Shown one piece after another: positions 49,806-58,758 of a stretch of 64,000 bases of DNA. The notes under the pieces were generated by a model that saw only the letters and a program-made list of their open reading frames with translations, made no database searches and was not told the DNA's origin. The position numbers and the translations under genes were made by a program. Every line of letters begins with the position of its first letter. Position 1 is the first letter of the stretch. The stretch is from the NCBI GenBank assembly GCA_900112325.1, contig FOLJ01000004.1, positions 1-64,000 on the forward strand, written 5' to 3'. This DNA comes from Micromonospora sediminimaris. Its GTDB lineage: Bacteria; Actinomycetota; Actinomycetes; Mycobacteriales; Micromonosporaceae.

Positions 49806-51079
49806 TCCGCCGTGCCGTACTGCTGCTGCTCGCGGCGCTCACCGCCGTCCTGGCCGTACCGGCGGCCGTCTCGGCCGCTCCCGACGAGGTGGTCAAGGTC
49901 GCCGTGGTGCGAAGCCCCGGACAGAACGGCGGGCGCGCCGACTCCCTGGCACAGATCGCTGAGCGAACGCTAGGTGATCCGGCCCGCGCCGCCGAGATTC
50001 TCGACCTGAACCGGTCCCGCCCGCAGAGCGACGGCGGCACCCTCACCGACTCCGGTGAGGTACGTCCTGGATGGGTTCTGCTGCTGCCGGCCGATGCGAC
50101 GGGGCCCGACGTCCGGCTCGGCCGGATCGGCTCCACCCCGGCCGCCGACAGCACGCCGTTGCTCACCTGGAAGGTCGCCGCCGCGCTGCTCGGCGCGGTG
50201 ATCCTGGCTCTGCTCAGCCTCCTGGTGATCTTCCGCCGCCGGATCGTCGCTCGGCTCCGAGAACGTCGCCGCGCCTATGCCGACAACGCCCGCTGGCACC
50301 GCCAGATCCAGGAACGGATGCGTACGCGCGCGCAGTTGTCCGCCGAGTTCGCCGCCGACCAGAAACGTCCCGCGCTGGCCTGGCAGGCGTCCGCCGAACT
50401 GACCGCCGATCAGGTCGAGGCGTACGCTCTGCGCGTGGACACTCGGGCGGTGACCGCCTGGGTGACCGCCGACCATACCCCCCGACCGCCCTGGCTGGCC
50501 GAGGCCGACGGTGTGTGGACGCGCCCCGCCGACGCCGTCGCCGGACGGCCCGCCCGGGGTGACGCGGTCACGCCGTGCCTGGTGCGGGTCGGCGGAGACG
50601 ACAACGGAACCCTGTTCGTGGATCTCACCTGGCTCGACGGCGTGCTGGCGATCGGCGGATCGGCCGGGGTCGCCATCGACGTCCTGGCCAACCTCATGGC
50701 CGACCTGAGCCGCTTCCGTCCGGATCTGCCGGTGCTGTCGGTGCCGGGACTCGGCGGCCAGCCACCCGGCCTGCCACAGTCCGCGCTACGCCTGGGATCC
50801 GTCACTGAGCTGCGGATAAACGACTCTGGGCCGGAGACCGACGACGGGATGGTGCGCCTCGCCGCCCGCCGTCGTTCGCTCACCGCCCTGGCGGTGATCG
50901 CCGAGACGCCCTCGGCCGACGAGGCGGCGCATCTGCTCGCCGCCTGCGGGCCCGGCACCGGGCAGGTCGCGATCGTGCTCGGCGATCTTCCGGGCGCACG
51001 CTGGCGCTGGCACGCTGAGGCGGACGGAAAGGTCCGCCTGCCGGAGATCGGTGTGACGGCGACCGCGCCGTCCCGCTAG
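49802..51079 (+). CDS. Membrane protein with extracytoplasmic LysM-like domain
   Basis: A 425-aa protein with a cleavable or anchoring signal (RRAVLLLLAALTAVLAVPAAVSA), then a LysM-like module (DSLAQIAERTLGDPARAAEILDLNRSRP..., RPGWVLLLPADA), one transmembrane segment near residues 120-142 (WKVAAALLGAVILALLSLLVIF), and a large domain of unknown type beyond it. LysM binds peptidoglycan, so it could fix a complex to the cell wall. The ATG overlaps the lipoprotein stop (ATGA), so the two are coupled. Topology of the last 270 residues is presumably cytosolic. Confidence 0.7.
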   Translation: MIRRAVLLLLAALTAVLAVPAAVSAAPDEVVKVAVVRSPGQNGGRADSLAQIAERTLGDPARAAEILDLNRSRPQSDGGTLTDSGEVRPGWVLLLPADATGPDVRLGRIGSTPAADSTPLLTWKVAAALLGAVILALLSLLVIFRRRIVARLRERRRAYADNARWHRQIQERMRTRAQLSAEFAADQKRPALAWQASAELTADQVEAYALRVDTRAVTAWVTADHTPRPPWLAEADGVWTRPADAVAGRPARGDAVTPCLVRVGGDDNGTLFVDLTWLDGVLAIGGSAGVAIDVLANLMADLSRFRPDLPVLSVPGLGGQPPGLPQSALRLGSVTELRINDSGPETDDGMVRLAARRRSLTALAVIAETPSADEAAHLLAACGPGTGQVAIVLGDLPGARWRWHAEADGKVRLPEIGVTATAPSR

Positions 51080-51134
51080 GCCGTCGACGGAATCTCACGC
51101 CGGTCCGAACAGGACCGCTTCAGGAAGGCTCGCG

Positions 51135-52493
51135 ATGTCCACGACCACATTCACCGCCGCCCCGGCAGCACCGGTGCGCCGCCTCGGCCAGGCCCGGGTC
51201 GCGTACCTGCTGCTCTGGGCCTTTCTCCTGGTCAACCTGGTGATCCTCCAGGTCATGTTCGCCCATCCGAGCCGGCCGGTGCCCAACACCCTGACCGGGA
51301 TCGGCCGTTTCCTCGGCCTGCATCTGGGTTTCGTGATGGCACTGCAACTGCTGCTGATCGGTCGGGTGCCGTTCCTGGAACGGCGGATCGGCATGGACAA
51401 ACTCACAAACTGGCACCGCTGGACCGGGTTCGCGATCTTCTGGCTGGTCGTGCTGCATCCGACCTTCGTGATGCTCGGCTACGCACAGCTCGACCGGATC
51501 TCGTTCTTCGCCGAGATCCCGAACCTGGCCAAGCAGATGCCGGTACTACTCGGCATGATCGCCGCAGTCCTGATCGGCGTCATGGCGTTCACCTCGGTAC
51601 GGATGGCCCGCCGCCGCATGTCGTACGAGACCTGGCACGCCATCCACCTGGTGGTGTACGTGGTGATCGTGCTCTCGGTGATTCACCAGATCTACGAGGG
51701 CGCCTCGTTCGCCAACAGCGACGTCACCAAGGCGTACTGGTGGGGGTTGTGGGCCTTCGCGGTCGGTTCGTTGCTTACCAACCGCCTGTTCGTGCCGCTG
51801 GTGCGCAACCTCCGGCACCGGCTGCGGGTCGTCGCGGTGGTGCCGGAGACCGACAACGCCGTGTCCGTCTACATTGCCGGCAACCGCCTCGACCGGCTGC
51901 GCGCCCGTCCCGGCCAGTTCTTCTGGTGGCGCTTCCCTGGGCACAACTCCTGGTGGCAGGTCAACCCGTGGTCGCTGTCCGCGGCACCCGACGGCCGCAC
52001 GCTGCGGCTGACCGCGAAGGCGATCGGCTCCACCAGCGCCGGGCTGCGGCAGTTGCCGGTGGGCACCCGGGTCTACGCCGAGGGACCGTACGGCGCCCTC
52101 ACCACCGCCGGCCGTACCCGGGAGAACACCCTGCTGATCGCCGGCGGCATCGGCATCACCCCGATCCGGGCGTTGCTGGAGGACCCGGAGCTGACCGGAG
52201 ACGTCGTGGTGCTCTACCGGGCCCGCACCCCCGCCGACGCGGTGCTGATCGGTGAGCTGCGCAATCTCGTACAGGCCAGGGGTGCCCGCCTGCATCTGCT
52301 GACCGGTCGCACCGCCGACGGCAGCCAGCCGTTCAGCCCGGAGAGCCTGCGCGGCCTGGTTCCCGACATCGCCGAGCGGGACGTCTACCTGTGCGGTCCC
52401 GCGGCGATGGCCACCACCGTGCAGCGCAGCCTCCGCGCGCTGCGGGTCCCGGCCCGCCAGCGGCATGTCGAGGCGTTCCGGTTGGGGGTGTGA
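51135..52493 (+). CDS. Ferric-reductase-like flavocytochrome
   Basis: A 452-aa membrane flavocytochrome. About six helices lie in residues 20-230 with probable bis-haem histidines in LGLHLGF, NWHRWTGF, VLHPTF, ETWHAIHLVVYV and SVIHQIYEG. The cytosolic half has an FAD-binding barrel (RPGQFFWWRFPG, NPWSLSAAPDG) and a NAD(P)H domain (LLIAGGIGITPIRALLED, VYLCGPAAMATTV). It is of the ferric reductase/NOX type that sends electrons from NAD(P)H across the membrane. The gene follows the lipoprotein and LysM genes with a 55-bp gap and AGGAAGG before the ATG, so the three probably form one unit. The electron acceptor is unknown. Confidence 0.85.
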   Translation: MSTTTFTAAPAAPVRRLGQARVAYLLLWAFLLVNLVILQVMFAHPSRPVPNTLTGIGRFLGLHLGFVMALQLLLIGRVPFLERRIGMDKLTNWHRWTGFAIFWLVVLHPTFVMLGYAQLDRISFFAEIPNLAKQMPVLLGMIAAVLIGVMAFTSVRMARRRMSYETWHAIHLVVYVVIVLSVIHQIYEGASFANSDVTKAYWWGLWAFAVGSLLTNRLFVPLVRNLRHRLRVVAVVPETDNAVSVYIAGNRLDRLRARPGQFFWWRFPGHNSWWQVNPWSLSAAPDGRTLRLTAKAIGSTSAGLRQLPVGTRVYAEGPYGALTTAGRTRENTLLIAGGIGITPIRALLEDPELTGDVVVLYRARTPADAVLIGELRNLVQARGARLHLLTGRTADGSQPFSPESLRGLVPDIAERDVYLCGPAAMATTVQRSLRALRVPARQRHVEAFRLGV

Positions 52494-52496
52494 ATC

Positions 52497-55400
52497 TCAG
52501 CGGAGACGATCGAGCAGTTGCCGGGCACGACGGTCGACGAACGCGAAGTCGAAACGCCTGGCGGCTGCTTGCGCGTCGGTGACGAGCGACTGCGCCCGGG
52601 CGGGTTCGGTCCCGGCAAGCAGATCGGCATAGGCGATCTGGGTGCGGGCGACGAGCAGCGGGGAGCGCAGCCGCCGGTTCACGGTCAGGGCGAGGTCGTA
52701 GGCGGCCGCCGCCTCCTCGTGGTGGCCGACGGTGGCCAGTGCGAGGCCGAGCCCGTAGGCGATCGAACCCTCGGTGGTCGCGCCGGTGCTGGCGACCCGG
52801 TCGCGCCAGCCGTCGAGCAGTGGCACGAGCCGGCAGGCTGGGATGGGAAGGACGAGCCGGTGGCAGACCTCGGCCCACAGCATCAGGGAGGTCGACCAGA
52901 ACTGGGGTGCGCCGCCGGCGGAGACGTCGAGGGAGTCGGTGAGCGCCCGGGCGTCGGCTGCCCGGCCGAGCTCGCACCACACGTAGGCCATGCCCGCCCG
53001 GAAGACCTGCAGCATCGGGTTCTGGTCGAGGACCTGCTCCATGGCCCCGGCCACGTCTGTCAGTCGGTCCTGGGCCCGGCGGATCTGGAAGAGCTGACCC
53101 GCGTAACCGAAGAACGCCTCGGGCTGGCCGGTTGCCACGCCGAGTTCGAGGGCGGCGGTCGCGGCGGCTTCGGCTCCCGCCAGGTCACCGTCCAGAAAGT
53201 GGTGCATCGACGACGTCTGGGCGTTGGTCCAGCGGACGAAGGGTTCCGGACTGCGCTGGGCGAACGCGTTGCGGATGTCCTTCTCCCGGTTCATCACCTC
53301 ACGGTCGCCGCGCTCAAGCGCGATCTCGTGGTGGGACATCGAGAGGATGCCGCGCAACCGCGCGTCACCGGTTCGCTCCGCGGCCGTGATGCCCGCCTGC
53401 AACAACTGCTCACGACGATCAAGGGCGTCCAGCGTGCGCAGGGCGCTTTCGGTGAGCCGTACGACGTGCGCGAGGACGTGGTCGTCGCCGGCCTCGTGGG
53501 CGAGCGTCACCGCACGGGCGGCGGCCTCTTCCAGGTCCTCGGCGGCGGTGGCATGGATCTCGATGGCGAGAATCGCGTGGAGCAGCGCACCGTCCGCCGG
53601 GTTGGGCTGCGCGGCGATCGCACGGCGCAGGATCTGGACCCGGTCCTCGTCCGTCGTCCCGAATCCGCTGACGTCGCCACGGTTGTTGGCGAGTGCGGCA
53701 CGGACGAGAAGCTCGTCGTGGTCGAGTTCGATCGCGAGGCGACCGGCTTCGAGCAGCGTCTCACGGTGCGCGGGGTCGCCGGATTGACGCTGCGCGGTGC
53801 CGAGACCGACGAGGCATTCACAGCGTCGCACCGTGGGACCGGCGGGCATCAGCTCAAGGGCGTGGCGATACCAGACGACCGCCTCGTCGGGTGCCACGTG
53901 AGTCAGCGCGTAGGCGCCCGCCTGCTGCGAGTATTCCGCTGCCTTGGCGCGGTTCGCAGGTGCGACGGCATGGATCCAGTGGTGGGCGATCTCGGCGGCC
54001 TGCTCGCCCGCGTCATCGCCGACCCGACGCTCCATCGCCATCGCGACCGCCTGATGGATGAACGCCCGCGCGGTGGGTTTCAACTCCGCGTACAGCGTGT
54101 GGGCGACGATGGCGTGGGTGAACGCGAATCGCCCGGCGGCGTCGGTGACGAGAGCGTTGTCGACCGCCGGCGCCAGCCGTTCGAACGTCTGCAGTGGAGC
54201 TTCGCCGAGCAGTTCGGAGAGCAGATCGAGTTCGAAGTCCCGGCCGAGCACCGACGCGGTGTCCAACGCCCGACGCGTTCCGGATCCGAGGCGCTGGACA
54301 CGGCGGCCCACGACCTCCCGGACGCTTACCGGCAGGCCCCGGGTCAGCAGCCGGGTCGGAGTCGCCCAGCGGCCGTCCTGCTGGCGGCTGATCGCCCCGG
54401 TCTCGGCGAGATGACGCAGAATCTCGGTGACGAAGAACGGGTTGCCCTCGGTCTCGGCGCGCAGCAGATCCCGCAGCGTGAGCCCGTTGTGGTCCATCTC
54501 GTGGCCGGCGATCGTCTCCAGCAGGCCGAGCATTTCGTTGTTGTCGAGACCGCGCAGGGCCAGCCGGGCCGTTCCCGGCTCGCGATGGGTGGCGGCCAGC
54601 AACACGTTCAGCGGATGCGAGGCGTCGAAGTCGGAATCGCGGAATGTGGCGATCACCAGGACCGGCGTCGTCAGTGCCCGCTCGGCGAGGTGCCGCAGCA
54701 GAGCGAGTGTCTGCATGTCCGCCCAGTGCAGATCGTCGAGCACGACGAGTACCGGTCCACTGCGTGCCGAGACGGCATCGAGTATGTCGAGGACCGAGTT
54801 GTAGAGCGCGAACCGGGCCGAATCCGATTCCAGGCTCACCGCGCTCGCGCCACCCAGCAGCGGTGCGAGCGCGTCGCGGCGGCTGTCGACGAGATCGTGG
54901 GCATCGCGGTCGAGATCTGTCAGCACCTCCCGCCAGGGCTGATAGGGGATCGACAACTCCTCGTCGCAACGCCCGTAAAGCACCACCGCCTCGTGCTGCA
55001 CCGAGGTCGCGAACACCGAACACAGCGTCGTCTTACCAATGCCCGCCTCGCCGCTCACCAGCACCATCCGACGCTGCCGCGAGGCGAGCACCTCCTTCCA
55101 GGCGTCCGTGAGCGTCGCGCGCTCGTGCTGCCGGCCGGTGAAGCCGAGACCTGACGACATCGCCAACCGAGCGGGTAGCGCCCGGTCATGTCCTGCCTCC
55201 GCACCGGCCGGTGTCTGCGTGACGGGCCCGATGAACTGGTAACCGCGGCGATAGGCGGTACGGATCAGCCGGTGTTCCTTGCCGGCGTCGCCGATGGCCA
55301 GCCGGATGGCGCGGAGCACGGTGGTGACTGCGGCGTCGGTCACGAAGCGGTCGCCCCACACCGAGTCGAGGAGCTCTTCCTTGGAGACGACTCGGTCTCG

Positions 55401-55529
55401 ATGCCGGATCAGGTGCAGCAGCACGTCGAAGGCCCTCGGCTCCAGCGGGACGCGCTTGCCTGTGAGCCGGAGTTCGTAGCGGGAGGTGTCAAGCTCGAAC
55501 CCGTCGAAACGGTACGGAGCTCCTGCCAC
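52497..55529 (-). CDS. CadC-type winged-helix regulator with AAA ATPase and TPR-like repeats
   Basis: A 1010-aa regulator. Residues 5-100 form an OmpR/CadC winged helix (YRFDGFELDTSRYELRLTGKRVPLEPRAFDVLLHL..., IRTAYRRGYQFIGPV). An AAA ATPase domain has Walker A VSGEAGIGKTTLC near 158-170 and Walker B VLVVLDDLHWAD near 268-279. The C-terminal half is helical repeats of TPR/MalT type. These large signal-responsive activators switch through ATP binding. The GTG start lies six bases after a TATCGT box (55536-55541), suggesting a leaderless mRNA. The stop is three bases from the convergent flavocytochrome, and the MFS gene is divergent, so that transporter is one possible target. Confidence 0.85.
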   Translation of the reverse strand: MAGAPYRFDGFELDTSRYELRLTGKRVPLEPRAFDVLLHLIRHRDRVVSKEELLDSVWGDRFVTDAAVTTVLRAIRLAIGDAGKEHRLIRTAYRRGYQFIGPVTQTPAGAEAGHDRALPARLAMSSGLGFTGRQHERATLTDAWKEVLASRQRRMVLVSGEAGIGKTTLCSVFATSVQHEAVVLYGRCDEELSIPYQPWREVLTDLDRDAHDLVDSRRDALAPLLGGASAVSLESDSARFALYNSVLDILDAVSARSGPVLVVLDDLHWADMQTLALLRHLAERALTTPVLVIATFRDSDFDASHPLNVLLAATHREPGTARLALRGLDNNEMLGLLETIAGHEMDHNGLTLRDLLRAETEGNPFFVTEILRHLAETGAISRQQDGRWATPTRLLTRGLPVSVREVVGRRVQRLGSGTRRALDTASVLGRDFELDLLSELLGEAPLQTFERLAPAVDNALVTDAAGRFAFTHAIVAHTLYAELKPTARAFIHQAVAMAMERRVGDDAGEQAAEIAHHWIHAVAPANRAKAAEYSQQAGAYALTHVAPDEAVVWYRHALELMPAGPTVRRCECLVGLGTAQRQSGDPAHRETLLEAGRLAIELDHDELLVRAALANNRGDVSGFGTTDEDRVQILRRAIAAQPNPADGALLHAILAIEIHATAAEDLEEAAARAVTLAHEAGDDHVLAHVVRLTESALRTLDALDRREQLLQAGITAAERTGDARLRGILSMSHHEIALERGDREVMNREKDIRNAFAQRSPEPFVRWTNAQTSSMHHFLDGDLAGAEAAATAALELGVATGQPEAFFGYAGQLFQIRRAQDRLTDVAGAMEQVLDQNPMLQVFRAGMAYVWCELGRAADARALTDSLDVSAGGAPQFWSTSLMLWAEVCHRLVLPIPACRLVPLLDGWRDRVASTGATTEGSIAYGLGLALATVGHHEEAAAAYDLALTVNRRLRSPLLVARTQIAYADLLAGTEPARAQSLVTDAQAAARRFDFAFVDRRARQLLDRLR

Positions 55530-55615
55530 AGGCGGACGATATCACCCACGCCGGTCGGAGCCCGACGCGCGACTGATGGCATGATCCTTACTTCGCTCGA
55601 CCGGCCGGAGACCTC

Positions 55616-56875
55616 GTGACTGATTTGCGCCGCCCCCCGCACGCACCGGCGTCCCGGCCGCGTGTCGGCCGCCTGCTGATCCTGCTCTTTCCGGCCACGG
55701 CGGCCATGTACGCGCTTTTCAACGGCATCTCGGCGGTCATCCTCCCGGCGCAGGTCGAGGCGGTGGACCCGGCGTCGAAGGTCGGCAACCTCGCCCTGCT
55801 CAACACGCTCGCCGCCGTCGCGACGATGGTGGCGATTCCGCTCGGTGGCGCGCTGTCCGACCGTACGCGTTCCCGGTTCGGACGTCGGACACCCTGGATC
55901 GCCGGGGCCGCGGTGGTCTCGGCTGTCGCCTGCATCCTCCTGGGCCTGGCCGACAGCCTGCTGGGGCTGATCGCGACCACAATGGTGTTGTGGTTCGCGG
56001 CGAACCTCTACTCCGGCGCGATCACCGCGATCCTGCCCGACCGGATTCCCGATGACCGCCGTGGCCTGGCTGCGGGAGTCATCGGGATGGGCACCCCGGC
56101 CGGCGTCGTGCTGGGCGTTCAGATCGCCAGCCGGATGAGCCAACTGACCGCCTATGCCGTCATCGCCGGGGTGCTGCTGGTCACCACCGTGCTGCTGTTG
56201 GTCGGGGCCCGGGAAGGGTCGGCGCGGGGCCTGCCGCTCCCTGTGCGTGAGCGCTGGCGTCTCGGGGAGCGGCTGCGCTCGTTCTTCGCCGCCTTCGCCG
56301 CCCGCGACTTCCGGTTGGCATTCGCGAGCCGGTTCATGCTCTTCGCGTCCTACTACGTGGTCAGCGGCTACCTTTTCTACACCTTGCAGGACTACATCGG
56401 CTCCGAGAACGTGCCCGGCGGCGATGTGGCCGCTGCGGTGACCACCATGCTGACACTGAGCATCCTGGTGTGGGTGGTCGTGGCTGGCCTCACGGGCTGG
56501 ATCGCGGACAAGGTGGATCGTCGGAAGATGGTCGTCGGGGTGAGCGCCCTCGGCGTCGCCGCGTCGATGACCATTCCCCTGGCGATGCCCAGCTGGACCG
56601 GAATGCTGATCTACGCTGCCTGTCTGGGCGCCTCGATCGGCACCTACTTCGCGGTCGACCTGGCGGTCATGTCCCTGGTCCTGCCCGATGCCGACAGCGA
56701 GGGCCGTGACCTGGGCATCCTGCAGGTGGCCACCGGCTTGCCCCAGCTGCTGGCCGGAGCGGTGGCCGGTGCGCTGATCACCTGGTTCGGCGGTTATCCG
56801 GCGCTGTTCGTCTTCGGATCGCTGTGCGCGGTGGCATCCGGGCTGCTGATGCTAGGTATCCGCAGCATCCGGTGA
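55616..56875 (+). CDS. Major facilitator superfamily transporter
   Basis: A 419-aa protein with 12 hydrophobic segments and the MFS loop motif GGALSDRTRSRFGRRTPW (the G-x-x-x-D-R-x-G-R-R type) between helices 2 and 3. Later elements include VIGMGTPAGVVLGVQIASR and GWIADKVDRRKMVVG. Its layout resembles sugar or drug transporters of the glycoside-pentoside type. The GTG start has GGAG six bases upstream. It diverges from the CadC-type ATPase regulator. Substrate cannot be named from sequence. Confidence 0.85.
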   Translation: MTDLRRPPHAPASRPRVGRLLILLFPATAAMYALFNGISAVILPAQVEAVDPASKVGNLALLNTLAAVATMVAIPLGGALSDRTRSRFGRRTPWIAGAAVVSAVACILLGLADSLLGLIATTMVLWFAANLYSGAITAILPDRIPDDRRGLAAGVIGMGTPAGVVLGVQIASRMSQLTAYAVIAGVLLVTTVLLLVGAREGSARGLPLPVRERWRLGERLRSFFAAFAARDFRLAFASRFMLFASYYVVSGYLFYTLQDYIGSENVPGGDVAAAVTTMLTLSILVWVVVAGLTGWIADKVDRRKMVVGVSALGVAASMTIPLAMPSWTGMLIYAACLGASIGTYFAVDLAVMSLVLPDADSEGRDLGILQVATGLPQLLAGAVAGALITWFGGYPALFVFGSLCAVASGLLMLGIRSIR

Positions 56876-56966
56876 GCGCGGTGCGGCGCAGAAAATGCGC
56901 GGCGGCCCGTAGCGGCCCGCTGCTAGGTTGCCGGAGGCCGTGCCAGAGCCCGAGGAGGTGATACCC

Positions 56967-57017
56967 GTGAACGTTTTCGACATGGGTGCTCTCCCCGCAG
57001 TCACGGTCGGGCGATAG
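56967..57017 (+). CDS. Possible 16-codon leader peptide
   Basis: A GTG-started frame of 16 codons (MNVFDMGALPAVTVGR) ends at TAG 57015-57017. It is preceded by AGGAGGTGAT at 56953-56962, a fully complementary ribosome-binding sequence eight bases from the GTG when measured from GGAGG. Such a perfect site before a short frame is rarely accidental. A hairpin (CGGGAG 57024-57029 with CTCCCG 57045-57050) follows, just before the weaker ribosome site of the hydrolase gene. It may act as a regulatory upstream ORF. Confidence 0.5.
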   Translation: MNVFDMGALPAVTVGR

Positions 57018-57062
57018 GTCGTCCGGGAGCGCCGTCCACGAGCACTCCCGAAAGGCACGACC

Positions 57063-57932
57063 ATGCGATTCACCTCTGCACGACACCTCGATGACGGCGT
57101 CGTCGAACGCGAGTTCACTCTCGGCGAGATCCCCGGCATCCTGTGGACACCCGCATCCGCGACAGCGCCGGTCCCGCTGGTGCTGCTCGGCCACCCTCCA
57201 CTCGGGCTCGGCAGGATGTACCCACGTCTGGTGGCGCGGGCTCGGCGTACCGTGGCGGATGGGTTCGCCGCAGCCGCGATCGAGCTGCCCGGCAGCGGTC
57301 ACCGGCCCCGATGGGACGCGATCGAACAGTCCCGCGTCGACCTGCGCCGGGCGCTGGAGGCCGGCCAGCCGGTCGACGACGAGATCATCGATGCCCTCAT
57401 CCTCCCGCTCGTCGACAAGGCGGTCCCGGAGTCCCAGGCCGCCCTGGATGCTCTCCTGTCGCTGCCCGAGATCGGCGGCCCGGTCGGGTACTCGGGGGGA
57501 GTGATCTCCGTCGGCATCCGGCTTGCGGTGGTGGAGCCGCGCATCGTGGCTGCCGGCTTCTTCGCCGGGAGTTTCGTGCCGCGCGTCATCTTCGAGCAGG
57601 CCCGAAAGGTCACCATTCCGCTGCACGTGCTGTTGCAGTGGGACGATGAAGGGAACGACCGACAGGCGGCCCTCAAGCTGTTCGACGCCTTCGGCTCGAA
57701 GGAGAAGACGCTGCACGCAAACATGGGCGGACACACTGGTGTTCCCTGGTACGCAGGGGAAGGCGCGGCCGAGTTCTTCGCCCGGCATCTACGCCAGTGC
57801 GATTTTCAGGAAACGTTGGCGGTGTCGCGGCGAGGGCCAGGCGGCGATCCAAACGCCGCCGGTCGCCGGCTGGACCCGGCGCGGCCCGGTCAGTCGATGG
57901 ATTCGGTCGACGGTCGATCGGCGCTCGGCTGA
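57063..57932 (+). CDS. Alpha/beta hydrolase (dienelactone-hydrolase-like)
   Basis: A 289-aa hydrolase. LVLLGHPPLGLGR near residues 39-51 gives the oxyanion strand, the nucleophile elbow is VGYSGGVIS with Ser144, and HANMGGHTGVPWY near 222-234 holds the probable catalytic His. The middle part (FGSKEKTLHANMGG) fits the dienelactone/esterase group. A probable leader peptide and hairpin lie just upstream. The ribosome site AAAGG is weak. The 3' end overlaps the convergent TetR gene by 43 bp, and the last 40 residues are not conserved-looking. Confidence 0.78.
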   Translation: MRFTSARHLDDGVVEREFTLGEIPGILWTPASATAPVPLVLLGHPPLGLGRMYPRLVARARRTVADGFAAAAIELPGSGHRPRWDAIEQSRVDLRRALEAGQPVDDEIIDALILPLVDKAVPESQAALDALLSLPEIGGPVGYSGGVISVGIRLAVVEPRIVAAGFFAGSFVPRVIFEQARKVTIPLHVLLQWDDEGNDRQAALKLFDAFGSKEKTLHANMGGHTGVPWYAGEGAAEFFARHLRQCDFQETLAVSRRGPGGDPNAAGRRLDPARPGQSMDSVDGRSALG

Positions 57933-58498
57933 AGAAGGTCCTCGACGCCGTGCAGGAATGTCTCGGACACCAACGCGGGGTCGAAGAGGCATCCGGCTGC
58001 CATGGCGCCGTCGCGGAGCATGACGAAACGGCGCGCGGCCGGGTCCGCTGTTTCCGGGTGAACCTGCGCCATCAGCTTGCTGAGCGTGTCCAGAAACCAT
58101 TGCCGGTGGGCGATTATCTCTTGGCGCACGGGGTGTTCCATGTCGGGATACTCCGCCGCGGCGTTCAGGAAGGCGCAGCCACGGAAGCCGGGGGACTGGA
58201 TGTTCTGAGCTATGGAACCGGCAATGGCCAGGAGCGGGTCGACGGGTGATGAATCGTTGGCGATGGCCGCGTCGACCGTGCCGCGCTCCATCTCATGGAC
58301 TTCGCGTAGGTAGGCGAGAATGAGGTCGTCTTTGCTCGGGAAGTGCCGGTAGAAGGTCGCCCGGGTCACCTTCGCCTCGGCGATGATCCGGTCGACACCG
58401 ACGGAGTGGATGCCCTCCGAGTAGAAGATCCTGGTTGCCGTGGCGAGCAGCCGGAGGCGCGCCTCGGAGGGCCGATTGTCGGGTTTGCCACGTGTCAT
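57890..58498 (-). CDS. TetR-family repressor
   Basis: A 202-aa regulator. The helix-turn-helix is ARLRLLATATRIFYSEGIHSVGVDRIIAEAKVTRATFYRHFPSKDDLILAYL at about residues 12-63. The ligand domain carries GCAFLNAAAEYPDMEHPVRQ, HRQWFLDTLSKLMAQ and RRFVMLRDGAMAAG. The family normally represses its own and neighbouring genes. ATG 58498 begins MTRGKPDNRP; ATG 58510 (MVEGMTRG) is an alternative start. A palindromic site lies directly upstream, and the same site recurs before the divergent operon. Confidence 0.88.
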   Translation of the reverse strand: MTRGKPDNRPSEARLRLLATATRIFYSEGIHSVGVDRIIAEAKVTRATFYRHFPSKDDLILAYLREVHEMERGTVDAAIANDSSPVDPLLAIAGSIAQNIQSPGFRGCAFLNAAAEYPDMEHPVRQEIIAHRQWFLDTLSKLMAQVHPETADPAARRFVMLRDGAMAAGCLFDPALVSETFLHGVEDLLQPSADRPSTESID

Positions 58499-58517
58499 GC
58501 CCTCCACCATAACGAAC

Positions 58518-58531
58518 AGAACGTTCGGTCT
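58518..58531. promoter_or_regulatory. TetR operator copy 1
   Basis: AGAACGTTCGGTCT, with a GAACGTTC palindromic core, lies just upstream of the TetR start. It is one of three identical copies in the divergent region and probably mediates autorepression. Confidence 0.7.
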
Positions 58532-58666
58532 GAGGGAAGCGAGCGACCTCAGGGGCCAACAGCGCCACGTCGATGACGGCGCGTGGCCCGATGTGGCGAC
58601 GAAGGGGGCGGGCTTTCGGCGAGAGCCGTGGCGTGCGGTAGTCGCGCGATACCCGAGGTGGCGGAT

Positions 58667-58680
58667 AGAACGTTCGGTCT
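58667..58680. promoter_or_regulatory. TetR operator copy 2
   Basis: AGAACGTTCGGTCT, identical to the other two copies. It is located 38 bases before copy 3 and upstream of the membrane-protein operon. TTGACGG follows it directly and could be the -35 box, in which case repressor would block polymerase. Confidence 0.7.
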
Positions 58681-58717
58681 TGACGGTGCCGGCCGCCCCT
58701 GGCATGCTTGTAGAGAC

Positions 58718-58731
58718 AGAACGTTCGGTCT
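58718..58731. promoter_or_regulatory. TetR operator copy 3
   Basis: AGAACGTTCGGTCT, located 28 bases before the GTG of the membrane-protein gene. TTGTAG just before it could be the -10 region. The three copies together make this the best-supported regulator site of the window. Confidence 0.7.
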
Positions 58732-58758
58732 ACCACCTCTCCGTTGAAAGGGTCACCC

